Assembly (NCBI RefSeq): GCF_037126465.1
Contig: NW_026999324.1
Span: 1 to 64,000 of the forward strand
From: Ornithodoros turicata
Lineage: Eukaryota; Arthropoda; Arachnida; Ixodida; Argasidae
Length of the DNA stretch: 64,000 nucleotides
Direction: 5' to 3'
This document shows, piece by piece, positions 33,870 through 47,304 of this stretch. The translations under genes were made by a program, and so were the position numbers. The notes under the pieces were generated by a model. The model was given only the letters and a program-made list of their open reading frames with translations, did no database searches and was not told the DNA's origin. Position 1 is the stretch's first letter. Every line of letters begins with the position of its first letter.

Positions 33870-35680
33870 ATAAGTTCTTTGCTTCTGTATTTACGCGTGA
33901 GGACGCGTCTTCTGTGCCGTCTCTCCCTCCTCTTACTCATGAAATGATGCCACCCGTCGTGATTAATGCTGATGGAATAGTGAATATCATTGACAGATTA
34001 AAGCCCTCTGCCGCAGGTATTGACGAAATTAACGCAAAGTACTCAACAGCATTAAAAACCCCTGCAGTAGCTTCCTGTCCCTCATTTTCTCCCAATCATT
34101 ACTAACTGAAGCCGTGCCCAGCGACTGCAAGGTAGGCAAGCTCGCCCCGATCTTTAAATATGGCGAACGTAACCAGCTGACGAACTATCGTCCATTCGCC
34201 TTACTAATGTCTGTTCAAAATAATGAAAACACGTCCTATTTTCAAACCTAATATCATTCTTGGAAACTAATAACCTTCTCTCCACCATTCCAACACGGAT
34301 TCGCAAAAATTTCTCGTGTGAGACACAATTATCTAGCTTTTCTAATAATCTACTTTCACATGGATCATAACTGCCTAACTGACGCCATTTTTATAGACTT
34401 TTTCAAGGCCTTTGATGGTGTGCCTCATGAACGATTACTTTACACGTTAGCCCGCCTACGTATAAACCCGCCCGTCGTTGCTTGGATTCGCGATTTCCAT
34501 GACAGACATGAATACACATCTGTCAATAATTGCTCTTCCCCTGGGGTCACGCGTTATCTCAGGCGTCCCACGGAACTTTCTTGGGCCCACTCCTCTTTTT
34601 GATCTTCATTAACGATCTACCTGATGGTCTGTCTATTTGCCGACGACTGTGTCATTTACAGAAAAATATCTTAACTCCTCCGATCAATCACTGCTTCAGG
34701 ACGACCTTCGCCGCGTTCAGAACTGGTGTTCCGGATGGCAAATGAAACTAAACAGCTCGAAGTGCAAGGTCGTTCATTTTACGAGAAAACGTTCCTAGCT
34801 TTGCTATTACATTAACGACCTCCCCATTGAGTCCGTAACCTCCTTAACTTATCTTGGAATCACCTTCACCTCTGATATGTCCTGGAAGGAACACATAACC
34901 AAGCTCACCGCCAACGCTAACAGAACCCTCGGCGATCTCAGGCGCAATCTTAAACATGCTCCCATCACAGTAAAGAAAGTGGCTTACGAATCACTCATCC
35001 GCAGTAAGTTAGAATATGCCTCATCCATCTGGAACCCTCACCAAGACTATCTTTCGCGTGAGCTCGAGAGTGTTCAAAACCATGCCCTGTCGCTTCATAT
35101 GCTCTAATTATTCTCGTCATTCCAGCATAACAGAAATGAAATCTAGTCTTCAGTTATCTCTACTTAACATCCGTCGCAAGGTCGCACGTCTCACACTACT
35201 GCACAGAATTTACCATCACCTTCCATTCCTTAAGGACATCCTCATAACACCGCCTGACTACGTGTCATCTCGCATTGATCATCCATACAAAATAAGACGT
35301 CCTCAATGCAGACATTAGCTGCTCTAACTCATTTCTGTCTCTCGCAATAAGCGAATGGAATGGTCTACCCGAATCACTATTAAACATATCAGGACAGTGC
35401 TTCATTTGGCTCACAGTTGTCATCATATCTCCTTTGCTAATGTGTTTTTACTATGATGTTCACTTTTGGATTCATATTTTTTTTTTGCATTAATGGCTTA
35501 TTATGTACGGTGTACTTTTTGTGGCTCTCATTTATTTTGAATTATTATTTTTCTTTTTTCATGTAAATTCAGGTTTGCATCATGTTTGTAAATGTTCATA
35601 TTTTGTCAATTTATCCACTCCCTTATGTAAAGCCCGCATGGGCATTTAAGGTGAAATAAATGAAATGAAATGAAAAAAAT
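33870..35680 (+). mobile_element. 5'-truncated non-LTR retrotransposon (LINE) with frameshifts
   Basis: Reading across frames gives RT blocks in order: NKFFASVFTREDASSVPSLP (33870), KPSAAGIDEINAK (34003), KLAPIFKYGERNQLTNYRPF (34139), AIFIDFFKAFDGVPHERLLY (34387), LGPLLFLIFINDLPDG (34584), the catalytic LFADDCVIYRK (34639), and the thumb segment KLTYLGITFTSDMSWKEHI. A C-terminal HxxRHH-free tail ends at about 35318. The 3' end carries GTAAAGCCCGCATGGGCA and a tail of GAAAT repeats (35652-35675). At least four frameshifts make it inactive. The clade is probably CR1- or Jockey-like; this was not tested. Confidence 0.88.
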
Positions 35681-38054
35681 TCCGCATAGCATTGGCGATT
35701 GTGTCGACGGCAGGTTGTGTCAGGCAGGTTGTGTCAGTCTCTCTGTGGTCCTCGCCCGGGTGCTTCGCGACTTCGTTTGTCTTTTTATTCTGTCCTAATT
35801 GAATGTTCCGCAGATTTCCCTCTCTGCACTAGATTATTCTTTCTACTTCAACATTCGGGGAATAACTGTACCATAAGGGAAGCGAAAAAACAAAACCGTA
35901 AAACAACCTTGTCTGGTGCGGAGTTTTCTTCCGTGTTTTGTTCATTTCTAACAGTTCAATGAATCACATATCGGCCGACATATTCTCTTCTGAAGAGCTG
36001 TCTATGCGACTTCCTCTCCCCGCTCCATATCTCTTGACCATTTTTGCAGACATATTTGCAGGGGTATGATTTCTGAGCCGATTGCGCATTTTTGCGCCCG
36101 GGCGATGTCCTCCCACATCCTGTTAAAAAAGTCAAAATATTTAATTTCCTGCGCCGCTGTGCACCAATTATCCCCCCCCCCATATTGAACAGCAACAATA
36201 CTAAAACAGAAGTGCGTGCTTGCACTTGCGATACCCTAGCTCACGCGTCCACCTAACAACAGTGGCTTTGTCGACTATCGAGTCAGTTCAAGCCATACTA
36301 CGCTATTTATCTAATCCAATCCGAGTCCACATGGTTCCGGTTGTGCTTCTGGTGATACACGGTCTGCGGGCGCGCTCAAACACGTATTGCGGTACCTACA
36401 TGGCTTTGGTATTGTCGAAAGTAACAGGTAACACAGCCCTCGATGCTGATATTACAGTCGTACCCACTGGAGAGAGACTCCTTCATTAACACATGCCGTT
36501 GATCTTCACCCGCCATCCTCTCGGTTCTCTGAGAAATATTTCTACTTCTAACGAATCGTGTACGTAATACGTTTCTAACAAACGCTAGAGAGTCGTTGAG
36601 AACGCTGAAGGTCATACAACAATCCGGCTCACAGGTGCAGCGGCACAGTGAACTACGCAATGGCCAGACTGGGCCGACCGAACCCCAAGCGCATGCTCTC
36701 TTAATCTGTCATTCACCCACCTCGCAGCGGGCCAATATGGCATCATCCACACGACAGTTGTATCTAGTACACTACTACTGTTCTGCACTAAACAAAATCC
36801 CCTGCATGCTTCTTCCCGCAACACGGGCGTTAAAAAACTCGACACCGTCTATGAAGCCTGCACCACTGACGCGTCCTGCTCCTGACTAATCTTCTTAGGT
36901 TTATGGGATAACGCATGCACAACGGTAACCCTACCATCTCCTCTCCCAGGCTCACGCTACGCTCTCCTCCCTTCCATTAACAGATTGTAGTAACCTCTCG
37001 CTCACACAATTCAAAAATTCATGAGTGTCACCCGAACGAGACATGTCCTTCTGTCGAATAAAATAAAAAGGAATAAGGTGCATAAAGTGCTGCAAAGTTT
37101 TACAGGACGGGCAGCAAGGAGTCACACAGAAACAAGCGCCAAGTGGTGTTTTCAGTGTTATTCTCTTCGAAGCCAAAACAGATCCTATTAATTGCTTAGA
37201 ACTCGACCAACCGTAAATTCGAGTGCCTGCTCGCCTGCGACACAAAACCAAGGGTGAGCTGTACATGTTTCTTTCGATTACGAAAAGAAAAAAGAAATAC
37301 TCGAAGCGAGGAATTGATCGAAGTATTAGCTCTGGATCACTATGTCTATGTTTCTTGCAGTGCAACATAACCGCGCGTTGCTGTCCTTTCCACGAGAAAT
37401 GCTCCATGTATCCTCAGTCATCCTTTTTGAAGCCAGAGAGTTGCACGTTGGAATACTCTTTATTTAAGAGAAATGTCTATCATGACTCAGATCGGCCGGA
37501 AAAAGCAAAGCAGAACAAATGTGTTAGGGAGTCTGAGCATGTAAATTAAACGAAGTATCATTACTCGCCCCGCTATCCACCTATAGGGGCGGGCACAGGA
37601 CGAATCTGAATTACTCTTCAAGAACAGTCCACGAGCGTTATCCCTAGGACGTTCTGGGGATACAGCTCGGTACATGATGACACTGTGAGGACGTCATGAG
37701 GATCGTGCGTGTTCTCGGGCATAGCATCTGCTGTAGCAACCGGGAAATGGTGATTTAGGGCATCTGGGATAAACCACAGGATAAAAATGACCACTTACTT
37801 GGTTTCCCGGTTGAAGGTGAACAGTTGCCGTATTATGCAACCTTGAAATGCATTCATTGATTTATTAGTTGCCTAAGAACAACTACATGAATGACAATGG
37901 GATGAGGTGATTCGCCGCAACAAGTCTAAGAGCGATGACGGAATACATAGGGAAATGTTTAACCTTAGTAATTAATAGCAGTACAATATTAACAAGAGCA
38001 GGAACAAAGATTTACAGAGACCACATGAACAAAGAAATCAACGATGAAAGTTGA
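35681..38054. other. No recognised gene; putative intron
   Basis: A C-run lies at 36173-36181. A plus-strand frame at 36220-36489 and a minus frame at 37407-36952 show no motif. Confidence 0.35.
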
Positions 38055-38095
38055 AACTCGCTGAAAAGGTTAGCCAGCTGTTCAGCTGGTGTTTC
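38055..38095 (-). repeat. Fragment of the tRNA-Thr-like SINE
   Basis: CGCTGAAAAGGTTAGCCAGCTG is the 3' junction of the tRNA-like unit seen at 640-760 and 51.8-52.2 kb. Only about 40 bases remain. Confidence 0.6.
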
Positions 38096-38934
38096 GAAGG
38101 CATCTATCAGGCTGTCACGCACCGCTATTTTTTTTTTTTTTTTGCCTGGTAACTGCGCCTCCATTGTACTGAATACGGGTAAATGTCGATCGTGTCGTAC
38201 GATAGTTATGGATCATGAGAACGATTTCCTGCGGAGTACTTAGATTTCGCGTTAACCATTTCATGGCCTCTTTAATGCCAAACCCGCAGCGCGTTATCCT
38301 CTCTAGTAAGCTCCTACATTTGACCCATATTGGCAAAGCATTACACGCAATTTCAAGGTGTCCTCGCATTTTATTTGTTTTGTTTTGTTGAAGTTCAAGG
38401 ATTGCCATCGCGTTAGTCCTGGGTGCCCCGTATTTTCCATATTATGAAGTAGATGAGGTACACCTCGGTTCACCCGGGAAAAATCAGGTCAACTAGTAGA
38501 GGACAATTCAAAAATGATAACGGGCATTCCAAAAACGTAATTAAAAGCTTTCTCGTGGTCAACACGCGAAAGTTCAAGCTTCAAAGGAAGCTTCATTGCT
38601 GTTTTTCAGTTATGTGCTTTGCAGAAAGTCGCTGAGAGAGCCCACAGCTACCCATATTTGCAGCGGAAAATGTTGCAACGTTGCGAGATCTCTACTCACA
38701 AACTGAACACAGAGCCACCACTGTATATGTCCATGTCGGTTACTGCATGTACAGCTTGAGACAATAGTTGACATGCACGGCACTGGCGCATGTCTTCATC
38801 GCAGAGGTCGTCCTGCATTATACCAGGAAGAGGTCGAATATGAAACTTTTTTGTTGTTCCGTGTTAGCGCCGCGAAGCAACTGTGCTTTGAGCGGCGTAC
38901 AGATGTGGACCGGTGAACAGGGAATAGCATAAAG
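38096..38934. other. No recognised feature; putative intron
   Basis: A poly-T run lies at about 38128-38142. Confidence 0.35.
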
Positions 38935-39062
38935 AAGTTGGGGGCAGGGGAGTTACTATGCGTGCTGGGCCGACTTCAGGGGGAACTGGAAAGTCTCAGG
39001 AAAACCCCGGGAAAACCTCAGACAGAACAGTCGGCGGTAGGATTCGACCCCAACACCTCCAG
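38935..39062 (-). repeat. tRNA-related SINE fragment
   Basis: Read on the minus strand the block begins with a B-box-like GGTCGAATCC and continues through GAGGTTTTCCCGGGGTTTTCC and CTGAGACTTTCCAG. This arrangement is typical of arthropod tRNA-derived SINEs. The A-box side is not clear. Confidence 0.5.
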
Positions 39063-39451
39063 TCAAAAACGGGGTGGACTATTCTATTCATGTATCAGTA
39101 TGTGTGTCCGCCCTTGTTTCCTGTTTTGATGTCACTGCAATGTAGACATGCGGCACGGTGCTGTCCCGTGCACTCTTTTCCCCAAGCTGTACAACACTGC
39201 TTAAACCCCACCAAATGGTTGGAAAATGATTTTCGCTCTGCGTGGAACTCGCCATTAGCCACACTATACGATGTTGTTGGAACTTATTCTTGGACGAAGG
39301 TAATTCTTTTCTGTAATTTTTACCGCTATGTAATCTACGAAGCTCGAATCTACGAATTTCGACGCGTATGACAAAATTCGACGGGTATGGCAAAAACACT
39401 GCATAATATACGAATTAACGGACACTGTCTATCTCTCTTCCTATGTTCCAG

Positions 39452-39496
39452 ATCAATGCAGCCTTTGCAGAAAATAACATCAAGCTGAAGATGAAA
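39452..39496 (+). CDS. Exon: M12B-like domain, second block
   Basis: After TATGTTCCAG the 15 codons read INAAFAENNIKLKMK and stop at the donor GTATAC (phase 0 to 0). A second possible donor lies 19 bases further on (CTATGTG|GTACGA), but it would put the next exon out of frame. With the preceding exon the pattern LNM-INAAF....IKL resembles the VNxxF...IKL helix and strand of reprolysins. Confidence 0.55.
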
Positions 39497-40546
39497 GTAT
39501 ACGGACACCTATGTGGTACGATTTTATACTCGGCTTCCAGACATGCATTAGCATTAGTGGGCCTATTCATACAGAGGGCAACCACTGAGCCAAGGTCCTG
39601 TCATGAAACCAGGTTGAGGGCAAGGCAATTTCATAGCAGCAACAAATTATTGGAACATGTTTGCAAGGGACGTTGATATCGCAGTGTTCTGTGTTTCAAA
39701 TTCAGTACATCATTAATGGGCAAAAATAAGGCTACTTTCGTTTCCGACCCGTGTTTCGCTCCGACAGAGAACCCACCCGGTTTCAGACAGTCCTTCCCCT
39801 TTGGTATTACTTTCGCAGACACTACAGGGCCGCATTTACAAATGTTGCTGATGAGCTACATTTCGTTTCAAGTCTCGCCTTCCGTCGACACGCTATGGGT
39901 TTTCTTGTTTTACAGCAGGGCCTTGTAGGTCATTATTGGCTCAAGCAGGACCACTGCCTCATCTGTTATGGCGTATTAGTGTTCATGTTGCTACATTTGA
40001 CAGCATACACCGAGTGGATATAGCTTGGGTATCCTTACTACGTGAAAGTTAACACGTGTCAAAGTCATCAAAAATGAAACACAATCGGCAATTCTGTCTT
40101 TTCTCAGTTCAATAAGCTCCCATGGCGCAACGCGTGCTTCATTCAGCACTCTGATTTCTTGCAATCGTCCATTCTCAAACCCATGTAGTGCAATTCTAAA
40201 ACATTTTTAGGTTCAAAATATGGGACGATGGCTTGTCTTTAAGCCGCGGTTAGTAAAGTTATGCTCTGTACTCTTGCAATCAGACTCACTGCTGGAAGCA
40301 GTTTAGAAAAACTGAAGCAGAGTTCAACAGTATAACTAGGTAAAGAAGACGACCTTCTGTCGAGAGTAGCTTTGTGGGTTCCTAAGGAAAAAAACGAAAG
40401 CAGTGGAAGGACAGTCCCATTAAAAAATCTGAGCCTAAGTCACGGAGCGACCACACTGGCGGCACTGATGATGATAAATATTGAAAGCAATGGAATTTCA
40501 GACATAGGGACACATGCATGACTTTGTTAACCGTGCGTATTTCCAG
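39497..40546. other. Putative intron, nothing recognised
   Basis: Only short frames occur. Confidence 0.35.
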
Positions 40547-40696
40547 CTGAATGAGGAACAGGACACAAACCACCTCGTGGAAATTCCTGGGAGACAGTTT
40601 CAGTCAATTGACAAAGAGAGAACCTTTGAGATACTAAGGGAAAAATTGTGAATACCCTGGGGTCAACGAGTCCGACATCGTCTACGTATTCACGAG
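40547..40696 (+). CDS. Exon: M12B-like domain, third block, with a frameshift
   Basis: From the acceptor TATTTCCAG the frame reads LNEEQDTNHLVEIPGRQFQS and on to FEILREKL, then meets TGA at 40649-40651. Shifted by one base, the frame continues EYPGVNESDIVYVFTR to the donor CACGAG|GTGAGT. The shift falls on an A5 run (40641-40645). Either this is a one-base sequence error or the allele is broken here. Removing one base gives phase 0 to 2, which fits the next exon. The DIVYVFTR end resembles the DIVYVxTGR strand of reprolysins. Confidence 0.6.
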
Positions 40697-40980
40697 GTGA
40701 GTGTCGAGGGAATAACACACGACGCAAGATGTCTCTCCTAGATCGCACACCCCTTACAAGAAAAATCAATGCAAGTCGTTTCACGCCGAACGCAAGAGAA
40801 TGTGTTTTTAGCATAAACAGTGCCCATTGTTCGACGTGTCTACTATCTAGGCTTTCACCAAAGCTATAGTTCTGTTTATATATTCTGCTGGTGTGCTGCT
40901 ATCGTTCCGATCGTCAGTGCGAAAGTCAGCTAATGGTCATCAAAATGGCTCCATCGAAACTTAACGTGTGTCGTTTTCAG

Positions 40981-41021
40981 AAGGCTCCTCAGCACGGAAG
41001 GTTCTCAGGAGAATATTTTTG
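40981..41021 (+). CDS. Exon: M12B-like domain, fourth short block
   Basis: Bordered by TCGTTTTCAG and GGTAAGTA, the 41 bases read RLLSTEGSQENIF in the frame required by the preceding exon (phase 2 in, 1 out). In reprolysins this position follows the central strand and precedes the zinc site. The exon lies 220 bases before the large transposon. Confidence 0.5.
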
Positions 41022-41079
41022 GTAAGTATACAAGGCAGGGATATAGCAGGGACAACATTAGGCCAATTATGTTACATGT

Positions 41080-41220
41080 AGGGTTTGGCGGGCTATAATA
41101 CGGCGACATATTGGGCGTCCCGCAGTGTAGGGCTGCGGATAACTTCGACCATCCGGGGTTCCTTTGAAACCTCCGACGCATGGTGCTATAGGCAGTGAGA
41201 ACTAATAATTATTACAACCA
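41080..41220. repeat. Short interspersed repeat fragment
   Basis: GGCGTCCCGCAGTGTAGGGCTGCGGATAACTTCGACC is followed by a GGGGTTCCTTT block. This looks like a repeat from memory of arachnid genomic DNA; it could not be compared. Confidence 0.3.
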
Positions 41221-41243
41221 ATTAACTATACAACAATTAATTA

Positions 41244-41401
41244 TACAACCCAAGTTTTACACAGAAAATTCCGCGGCAAGTTTTGCACGTTTTACTTTAA
41301 ATGATTTTAAAATTTAAAATTTTTAATATTTTTAAATTGTGCAAAATCTAATTCAATGCAATACTTGACGTGGATTTTCTATGTAAAACTCGGTTGTAGA
41401 A
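41244..41401. repeat. Palindromic tip of the left terminal repeat
   Basis: ACAACCCAAGTTTTACACAGAAAATTCC at the left faces GATTTTCTATGTAAAACTCGGTTGT at the right of the same 158-base block. The block could fold as one AT-rich hairpin. The right terminus has the same structure at 47720-47895. Confidence 0.7.
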
Positions 41402-42056
41402 AAAAAACTAGATAGAAAGGAAGCAGACAGTGGGAAATAATTTATTTGAAAATCAACGACGCCATCTTGAAGAAACCACGCCAGTGCGGGCGACTGGGCC
41501 ATGACGGTTGCAGAGGCAGGTAGCCGCCTAGTTGCAAGGCGTCACACTAGATGCGCTCTATGCGAGAAAGACAAAACAACAAAGTACTAGCGGCACGTAA
41601 AAATGGCAGCACTGCTCAACAAGTCTAGGCATGCGAGAGAAAAGGCCTAACCACAGCGTCACCGCACAACACTACGCGGCTAACGCAAGGCGGGAACCAC
41701 TAGCCACACGACTGTAAGCGAGAGTCAACAGGCTTGGTACTGGACACAGCTAAACAAGTCTAAACATGCTCGTAAGGCGAGAAAAGCCTTAACACGAGCA
41801 CGGTAAAAGAACGCGCAAACATCGGTAAATCACTCACCTTTTTCCCCTGCGGTGATGGTGCGACTGCTCCATCCGAGAGCCAGGCAGAAAACTGAGCAGG
41901 CGCAGCGACTGCGGAGCAACCGAGCGAACGTCTCCCTCTCCGCGACACCCAGCGAGCAACTGACGCCGCGGCAGCTACGCATACGCGCGCGACCTTAGCG
42001 CCCTCCGCGGCGACCACCCAAGAGCGAAGAGCATTCCTGCGCCCTCTTCTTGCGTT

Positions 42057-43830
42057 GCTCATTGGTCGTGACGTCATCCTATTGTCTCAGGGCTACACTG
42101 TTTTTTTCCACTAATACTATTCTGGACAAGGTCCACCTGAAACAATAGTGTCGCGGTATTACGTCATCACGCAGCTGCGTGGCTCAAGGACGCGTACGTT
42201 CTAGACGGGACCTGTTATTTATTGAATCACTAGCCCAAGATTATTTCCTTTATTCTACTATAACGATTGCATAGGGAACGTTGCAGAAAAACACAATTCA
42301 TAAGAGGTGATTATAGGAATCCAAAGTCTTACTAAATTAGACTCGCAAAAGAACAAAATATCCTAAAACGTAACTCAATGGCTAATAAGAGGACTAGACA
42401 CTCAACAAATCAACACAGAGTATGGTAATAAGGAGCGCAGAACTATGCGTCTACTCCATCCGACAGCGAGGCACGGAACTGAATCGTAATGCTTTTTCTC
42501 CTCTATAAACTCATGCATCTGTCCCTCTTGCGGTTGATTTCTGAACTAATTTAATCGCAAAATTATTAAGAATAGCACTATTCCCGTTCAGCCTAGCACT
42601 ATCGACATCGTCAACACTAGAATGTTCCTTGCCAAAAAAGAAAAAATACAAAGCGTCAACAAAGGAAAGCATGCATGTCGGGGCATGTCAGGACAAATCG
42701 CACAACTGCCGGGCAACAGAGTAAAGCAAACACAGAAGAACACTTGAACAGAGTGAACACTCACCACCATCGGACACGTACACTATATTCCTCATTGTAA
42801 ATCCGTTCGACACAAAATCCACGATTCAGCAGTGACGAACAACACATCCGCACCCCATCAGAAGCAGACAGAACCCCACCGAAGCTACGCCCTTCCACTA
42901 ACGGCCAACGAATTGCTAACGAACAGAATTAATGCGTCCACACCCGTCCAGTGTCCAAGAGTGAATCCCTGCACCCCTGGAGGCTGTGCTGATTGGTCGT
43001 GACGTCATCCTATTGTATCAGGCCTACACTGTTTTTTTTCACTAATGCTCCTCTGAACGAGGTCCACGTGTGAAACAATAGTGCTGTGGTATTACGTCAT
43101 CATGCAGCTGCGTGGCTCGAGGACGCGTACGCTCTAGACAGGGGACCTGTTATTTATTGAATCACTATCCCAATTTCCTTTATTCTACTATAATGATTGC
43201 ATTGGGATCTATCGCAGAAAAACACCATACATGAGAGGTGATCGTAGGAATTAAGCATTTCATTACCAAAGTCTTACTAAATTAGACTTGCAAAAGAACA
43301 AAATATCCTAACACCTTCAATGGCTACATACAATGAGCTAATCGAGACATGTCCATCCTTTCCGAGAGCCAGGCAGCTAACTGAATAATGTCACTTTGTT
43401 CCTCGACTGGATAGAGCCATGCACCTTCCCCCCGTCTGGTTACTCTCTGAACTAAATGAATCGCAAAATTATTTAGGATAGCACTACTCCCATTCAAGAC
43501 AGCACTATCGACATCGTCAAGAATGTTCGTTGTCAAAAAACCTACATGTAGAAGGAAAACATGACAGAACAGGTCAGGGCATGTCAGTGCATGTTTGTCA
43601 GACAACAAGGGGGAAAAAAGCAAAGAGAAACACTTGAACAAGAAGAAAACCATCATCAAAAGTATTTCTAAGCACACGCACTCCTCTATTTCAAAAACAG
43701 TGCTCATCATAAATCCGTCCAGGACAACACACACCATTTTTCGATTGCTACACTTTTTTTCCAGTAACAGTCAATGCATTGCTACAGACTGCATGACATC
43801 ATCACATCCTGCCTGAAGAAGACAGCGGCA
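42057..43830 (+). repeat. Two ~930-bp direct repeats inside the large element
   Basis: ATTGGTCGTGACGTCATCCT starts at 42061 and again at 42992. Both copies continue through ACGCAGCTGCGTGGCTC-type and GACCTGTTATTTATTGAATC blocks to CTTACTAAATTAGACT and AACAAAATATCCTAA. The order of the later blocks is also kept, with more divergence. Confidence 0.8.
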
Positions 43831-44697
43831 AATACAAACACTCCTATTATTTTATTGCATCGCAAGGTTATTTCCTTTGTCCGACTGTTAATACGTTCAC
43901 TTTCACAACAAAATTCAACAAAAAAAACACCATGCATATTAGCGATTTTCACCCCCAAAGGCTCATCATGGTCATTAGAATCACAACACCAGTAACTACC
44001 ACTGCCCTTTTTAAATAATAAGTGAGACCACTCAACATCATCACCAGGTTTGTGTAATACATGACCCTTTCTATGGTCATACATTCGTTGTCTGAGGCTA
44101 CACCTGCGAGCAAAAAGGCACGAAAGCCGGGGGCAAAGTCCTATTCGCGCTCGACGGAGGACTAGACACAACGCCTTTACGGGAACATGAATTGCATTCC
44201 CACCATATTAATGATCATTTCATTGCAGTTTAGAAAAACTACGACAAAACTATAATTTTAGGAGCCTATTAAAATTTTACTTTCTATGGAAACTATAATT
44301 GACCTATTAGTTGCATCGCTATTAATGAAGCACTCCAATTTTTTTCTCTCTTCCCATTTCAGCCTTGTCATGCAGTGAAACAGACTCACATCCAAAATAA
44401 TTAATTTACACTGAGGTGCCGTGCTTCAGGAATTCCTATCCTGCGCTCAGATGCAAGCGTTTCTGCACGAATACCTATAACAGCTTACTACTTCAGCATA
44501 CCGAGCTCTTAACAACATCTAACAAACAAGCAGAGAAACGCACTACTCAGCTTTACTATGCGACTTTCTTCTGCGCAAAAGCAGTGATTTGAGGAAAGAG
44601 CAGCAAAAATTGCGCACACTTGTGTGTGGCTTCAAAAACTGAAGCATATGCTAATAAACTAAGAAAAAGACACTTTTTTTTCGATCAGATAATTCTT

Positions 44698-46150
44698 GCA
44701 TAATGCTACATACACAGCCTCATTGTCCCTTTGTAAATAAAGCACAGGACGAGGGCACACAAATTCCTTTAAGCGGGAAGGGAAAAGGCTTAAGACGGAT
44801 GTGCTCAGGAATAATAGCAGAGTCACCGGACATCGCTAAGCGGCTAACACAATATAACAAGATAATAGCGGCAGGTAAAATTGCAAACACTGCTAACAAG
44901 CCCCAACATGCCACGATGACGTCGTAAACCAGGAAAAAAAAGCACGCGCGCGCACACAGCAAGCTCAGGAATGCACAAGGAGAGGTGCTTTATTGGAATT
45001 TCTCCTCCACGCTCACATACCAGCATTTCTGCGCAAATACTTATAACTGCATACAGCTTACTCCATCAACATATCAAGCAAAGTGAGTTCTGACACTCAA
45101 CAACATATAACACAAAACAAATTTCATTCTCATGAACTCTCCTCTGCCGAGCGGCTTTCTCCTGCTCTACTAGATGTTTACTTTTCCCCTCACGTACATT
45201 CTGAGTAAAAGCAGTGAAAGAAGAAAAACCGCGAAAAATACACGCATTTGTGTTCCAATAGCTGTAACTGCAAGAAACCGTAGCGCACGCTATTAAACTG
45301 AGAAAGAGACACCCATTTCTGCCACCAGATAATTCTTGCATAATGCCACATACCCAGTCGCATTACCCTTGTGTAAAGAAAGCACAGGACAGGGATACAC
45401 AAATTTCCTTAAGTGAGCAGGGAAAAGCTTAGGTCGAAACCGCTCAGGAATATTCGGAGAATCACCGCTTATTACTACGCGGCTAGCACAACATGACAGC
45501 AAAAAGATATTAGTGAAGATTAAATATTGCAACACTACTGAACAAGTCCAGACATGCGACATCGCATACAAAATACTGCTCATCGGGCAAAAGGGCTTAA
45601 GCCTGCGACCGAAAATCATAGAGCATACGCAACTTCATTTTTCTATTTCGCGTAAACTAAACGCGGTCTGCTTGGAAAACGACGCACAAATATTCTTAGA
45701 AGCAGAGAAATATAGAATTTTTACTCCGTGCTCAGATACCAGCATTTCTGCTCAAAAAAACCATGACTGCGAAATTAAGCACTGCTTACTTCATCAAGAT
45801 ATCGAACACCCAACAAAATCAAGCAAACAACCCACTTCACTGATAGAACAATATTCAGCTTTTACAGGAGGCTTTCTTCTGCGTAAACGTAGAGAAAATA
45901 AGAAAGAGCAGCAAAAAATTACACGCACTTTTGCTCGCATAGCTAGAGAAAAGAGAACAAAATAAAATAATGAGGCACACGCTAATAAACTGTGACAAAG
46001 ACATTCATTTCTGCTATCAGATAATTTATTGCATAATGCTAAATACTCATTTGCATTGTCCCTGTGTGAAGAAAGCACAGAAAAGGACACACAATTTATC
46101 TTAAGTGAGCAGGGAAAGTCACTTCTACTCCGACAGCTTAATACCATAAG
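44698..46150 (+). repeat. Three diverged ~640-690-bp tandem units inside the large element
   Basis: GCATAATGCTACATAC-type starts lie at 44698, 45338 and 46031. Each is followed by an AAGCACAG(G)A block and a CACACAAATT block, and the first two also by GCTCAGGAATA and a GC(T/A)AACAAG(C/T)CC-type word that resembles the terminal repeats. Confidence 0.75.
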
Positions 46151-47304
46151 TCAGTCATAGACAGATACATACTAACAAACAAACAACAACAGGACCGGCG
46201 TCGGGCATTCATAGAATACCCTGCCCAAAACAAAGACTTCACCAGGGTTCGCGAGGCAATTCCATTAAAAACGCTCGTCCTATCATACAGATAGCAATGC
46301 AAACGCGACTGCCCTTATTTTTTAAACAACTATTTCACGCAATAGTACATAAATGTATCACTCGTATCACACGAAAAGGCAAACAGATAGCACTTACTTG
46401 TCAAGTGGGGTCCCAGCGCGCGCGAGCGTGCGCACACACACACAGACACACACTCACATTTTCACACTCACAAACAGTCTATTTTCACATCCACATAAAT
46501 CCATATTATTCCTCAGGTCCTAATAATTATCCTATCATCAATCCTATCAATAATTATCCTACCATCGTCAAAAGAAGGCACATATATATATGTGAACGCA
46601 AAACAATAGGTCTTCGTTCCAGGTGTAATAGGATATCGTCACTCGGCCGGCGCGACCAAAAAAAGAAAGGAATGCATGCTCGCTATACATCCACGAAGAA
46701 AACGGTGCCGTGCTTCTGCGCAGCGATCATTATACAGGAGTGAATTCACTTCGTTTTCCTTCATTTCCTTGCTCTCATATATTTTGCAAGAATACTATAG
46801 AGTAGAACGTGTAAATGTGAACATCATTCGCTACACACTGTAGCTCTCATCATTTTTAAACTAAACCACTTAACATGTGTTCATAGGCTTTCACTAACTA
46901 GGTGAGCCAACAATGACTCCAAATAAAATCAAATCAAATAATCATTCACCATCGCTGGCTGCAAGTTTGGGTACCCAACAGAGCAGTGGGCTCCCATCAA
47001 CGCGCCTTGGACTGGCCTTACACACACCCGAAGCCTTTTTGAATACATTCTGCTGTCGCCGGAATAAAAGATTTATCGCGAGGGTACTACAATGTCAGCT
47101 CTGTTGCTGTTTAAGTGATAAAACAGTGCGCTCACTCGGGCGCGAGAACGGGCCCGCGCGCGGCTCGCGTGGGGCGCGGTTCGGGCGCACTGTTTTATCT
47201 CCTAAGGTAGCACAGAAGTCATTTTTAACACCCAATTTTCCGCCCAGTTAATTAACCACCAGTTAAGTTAACACCCAGTTTAGTTAACACCCAGTCCCCG
47301 CGCC

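Noticed and set aside
36220..36489. Plus-strand frame considered as an extra exon of the protease-like gene
   Set aside because: No fitting splice borders and its phase does not match the neighbouring exons, which join directly without it.
39452..39515. Longer form of the exon using the donor at CTATGTG|GTACGA
   Set aside because: It would end in phase 1 and give an immediate stop in the next exon, whereas the donor at GTATAC keeps the frame open.
44698..46150. CRISPR-like array
   Set aside because: Repeat units are several hundred bases long and diverged, with no short regular repeats and spacers.
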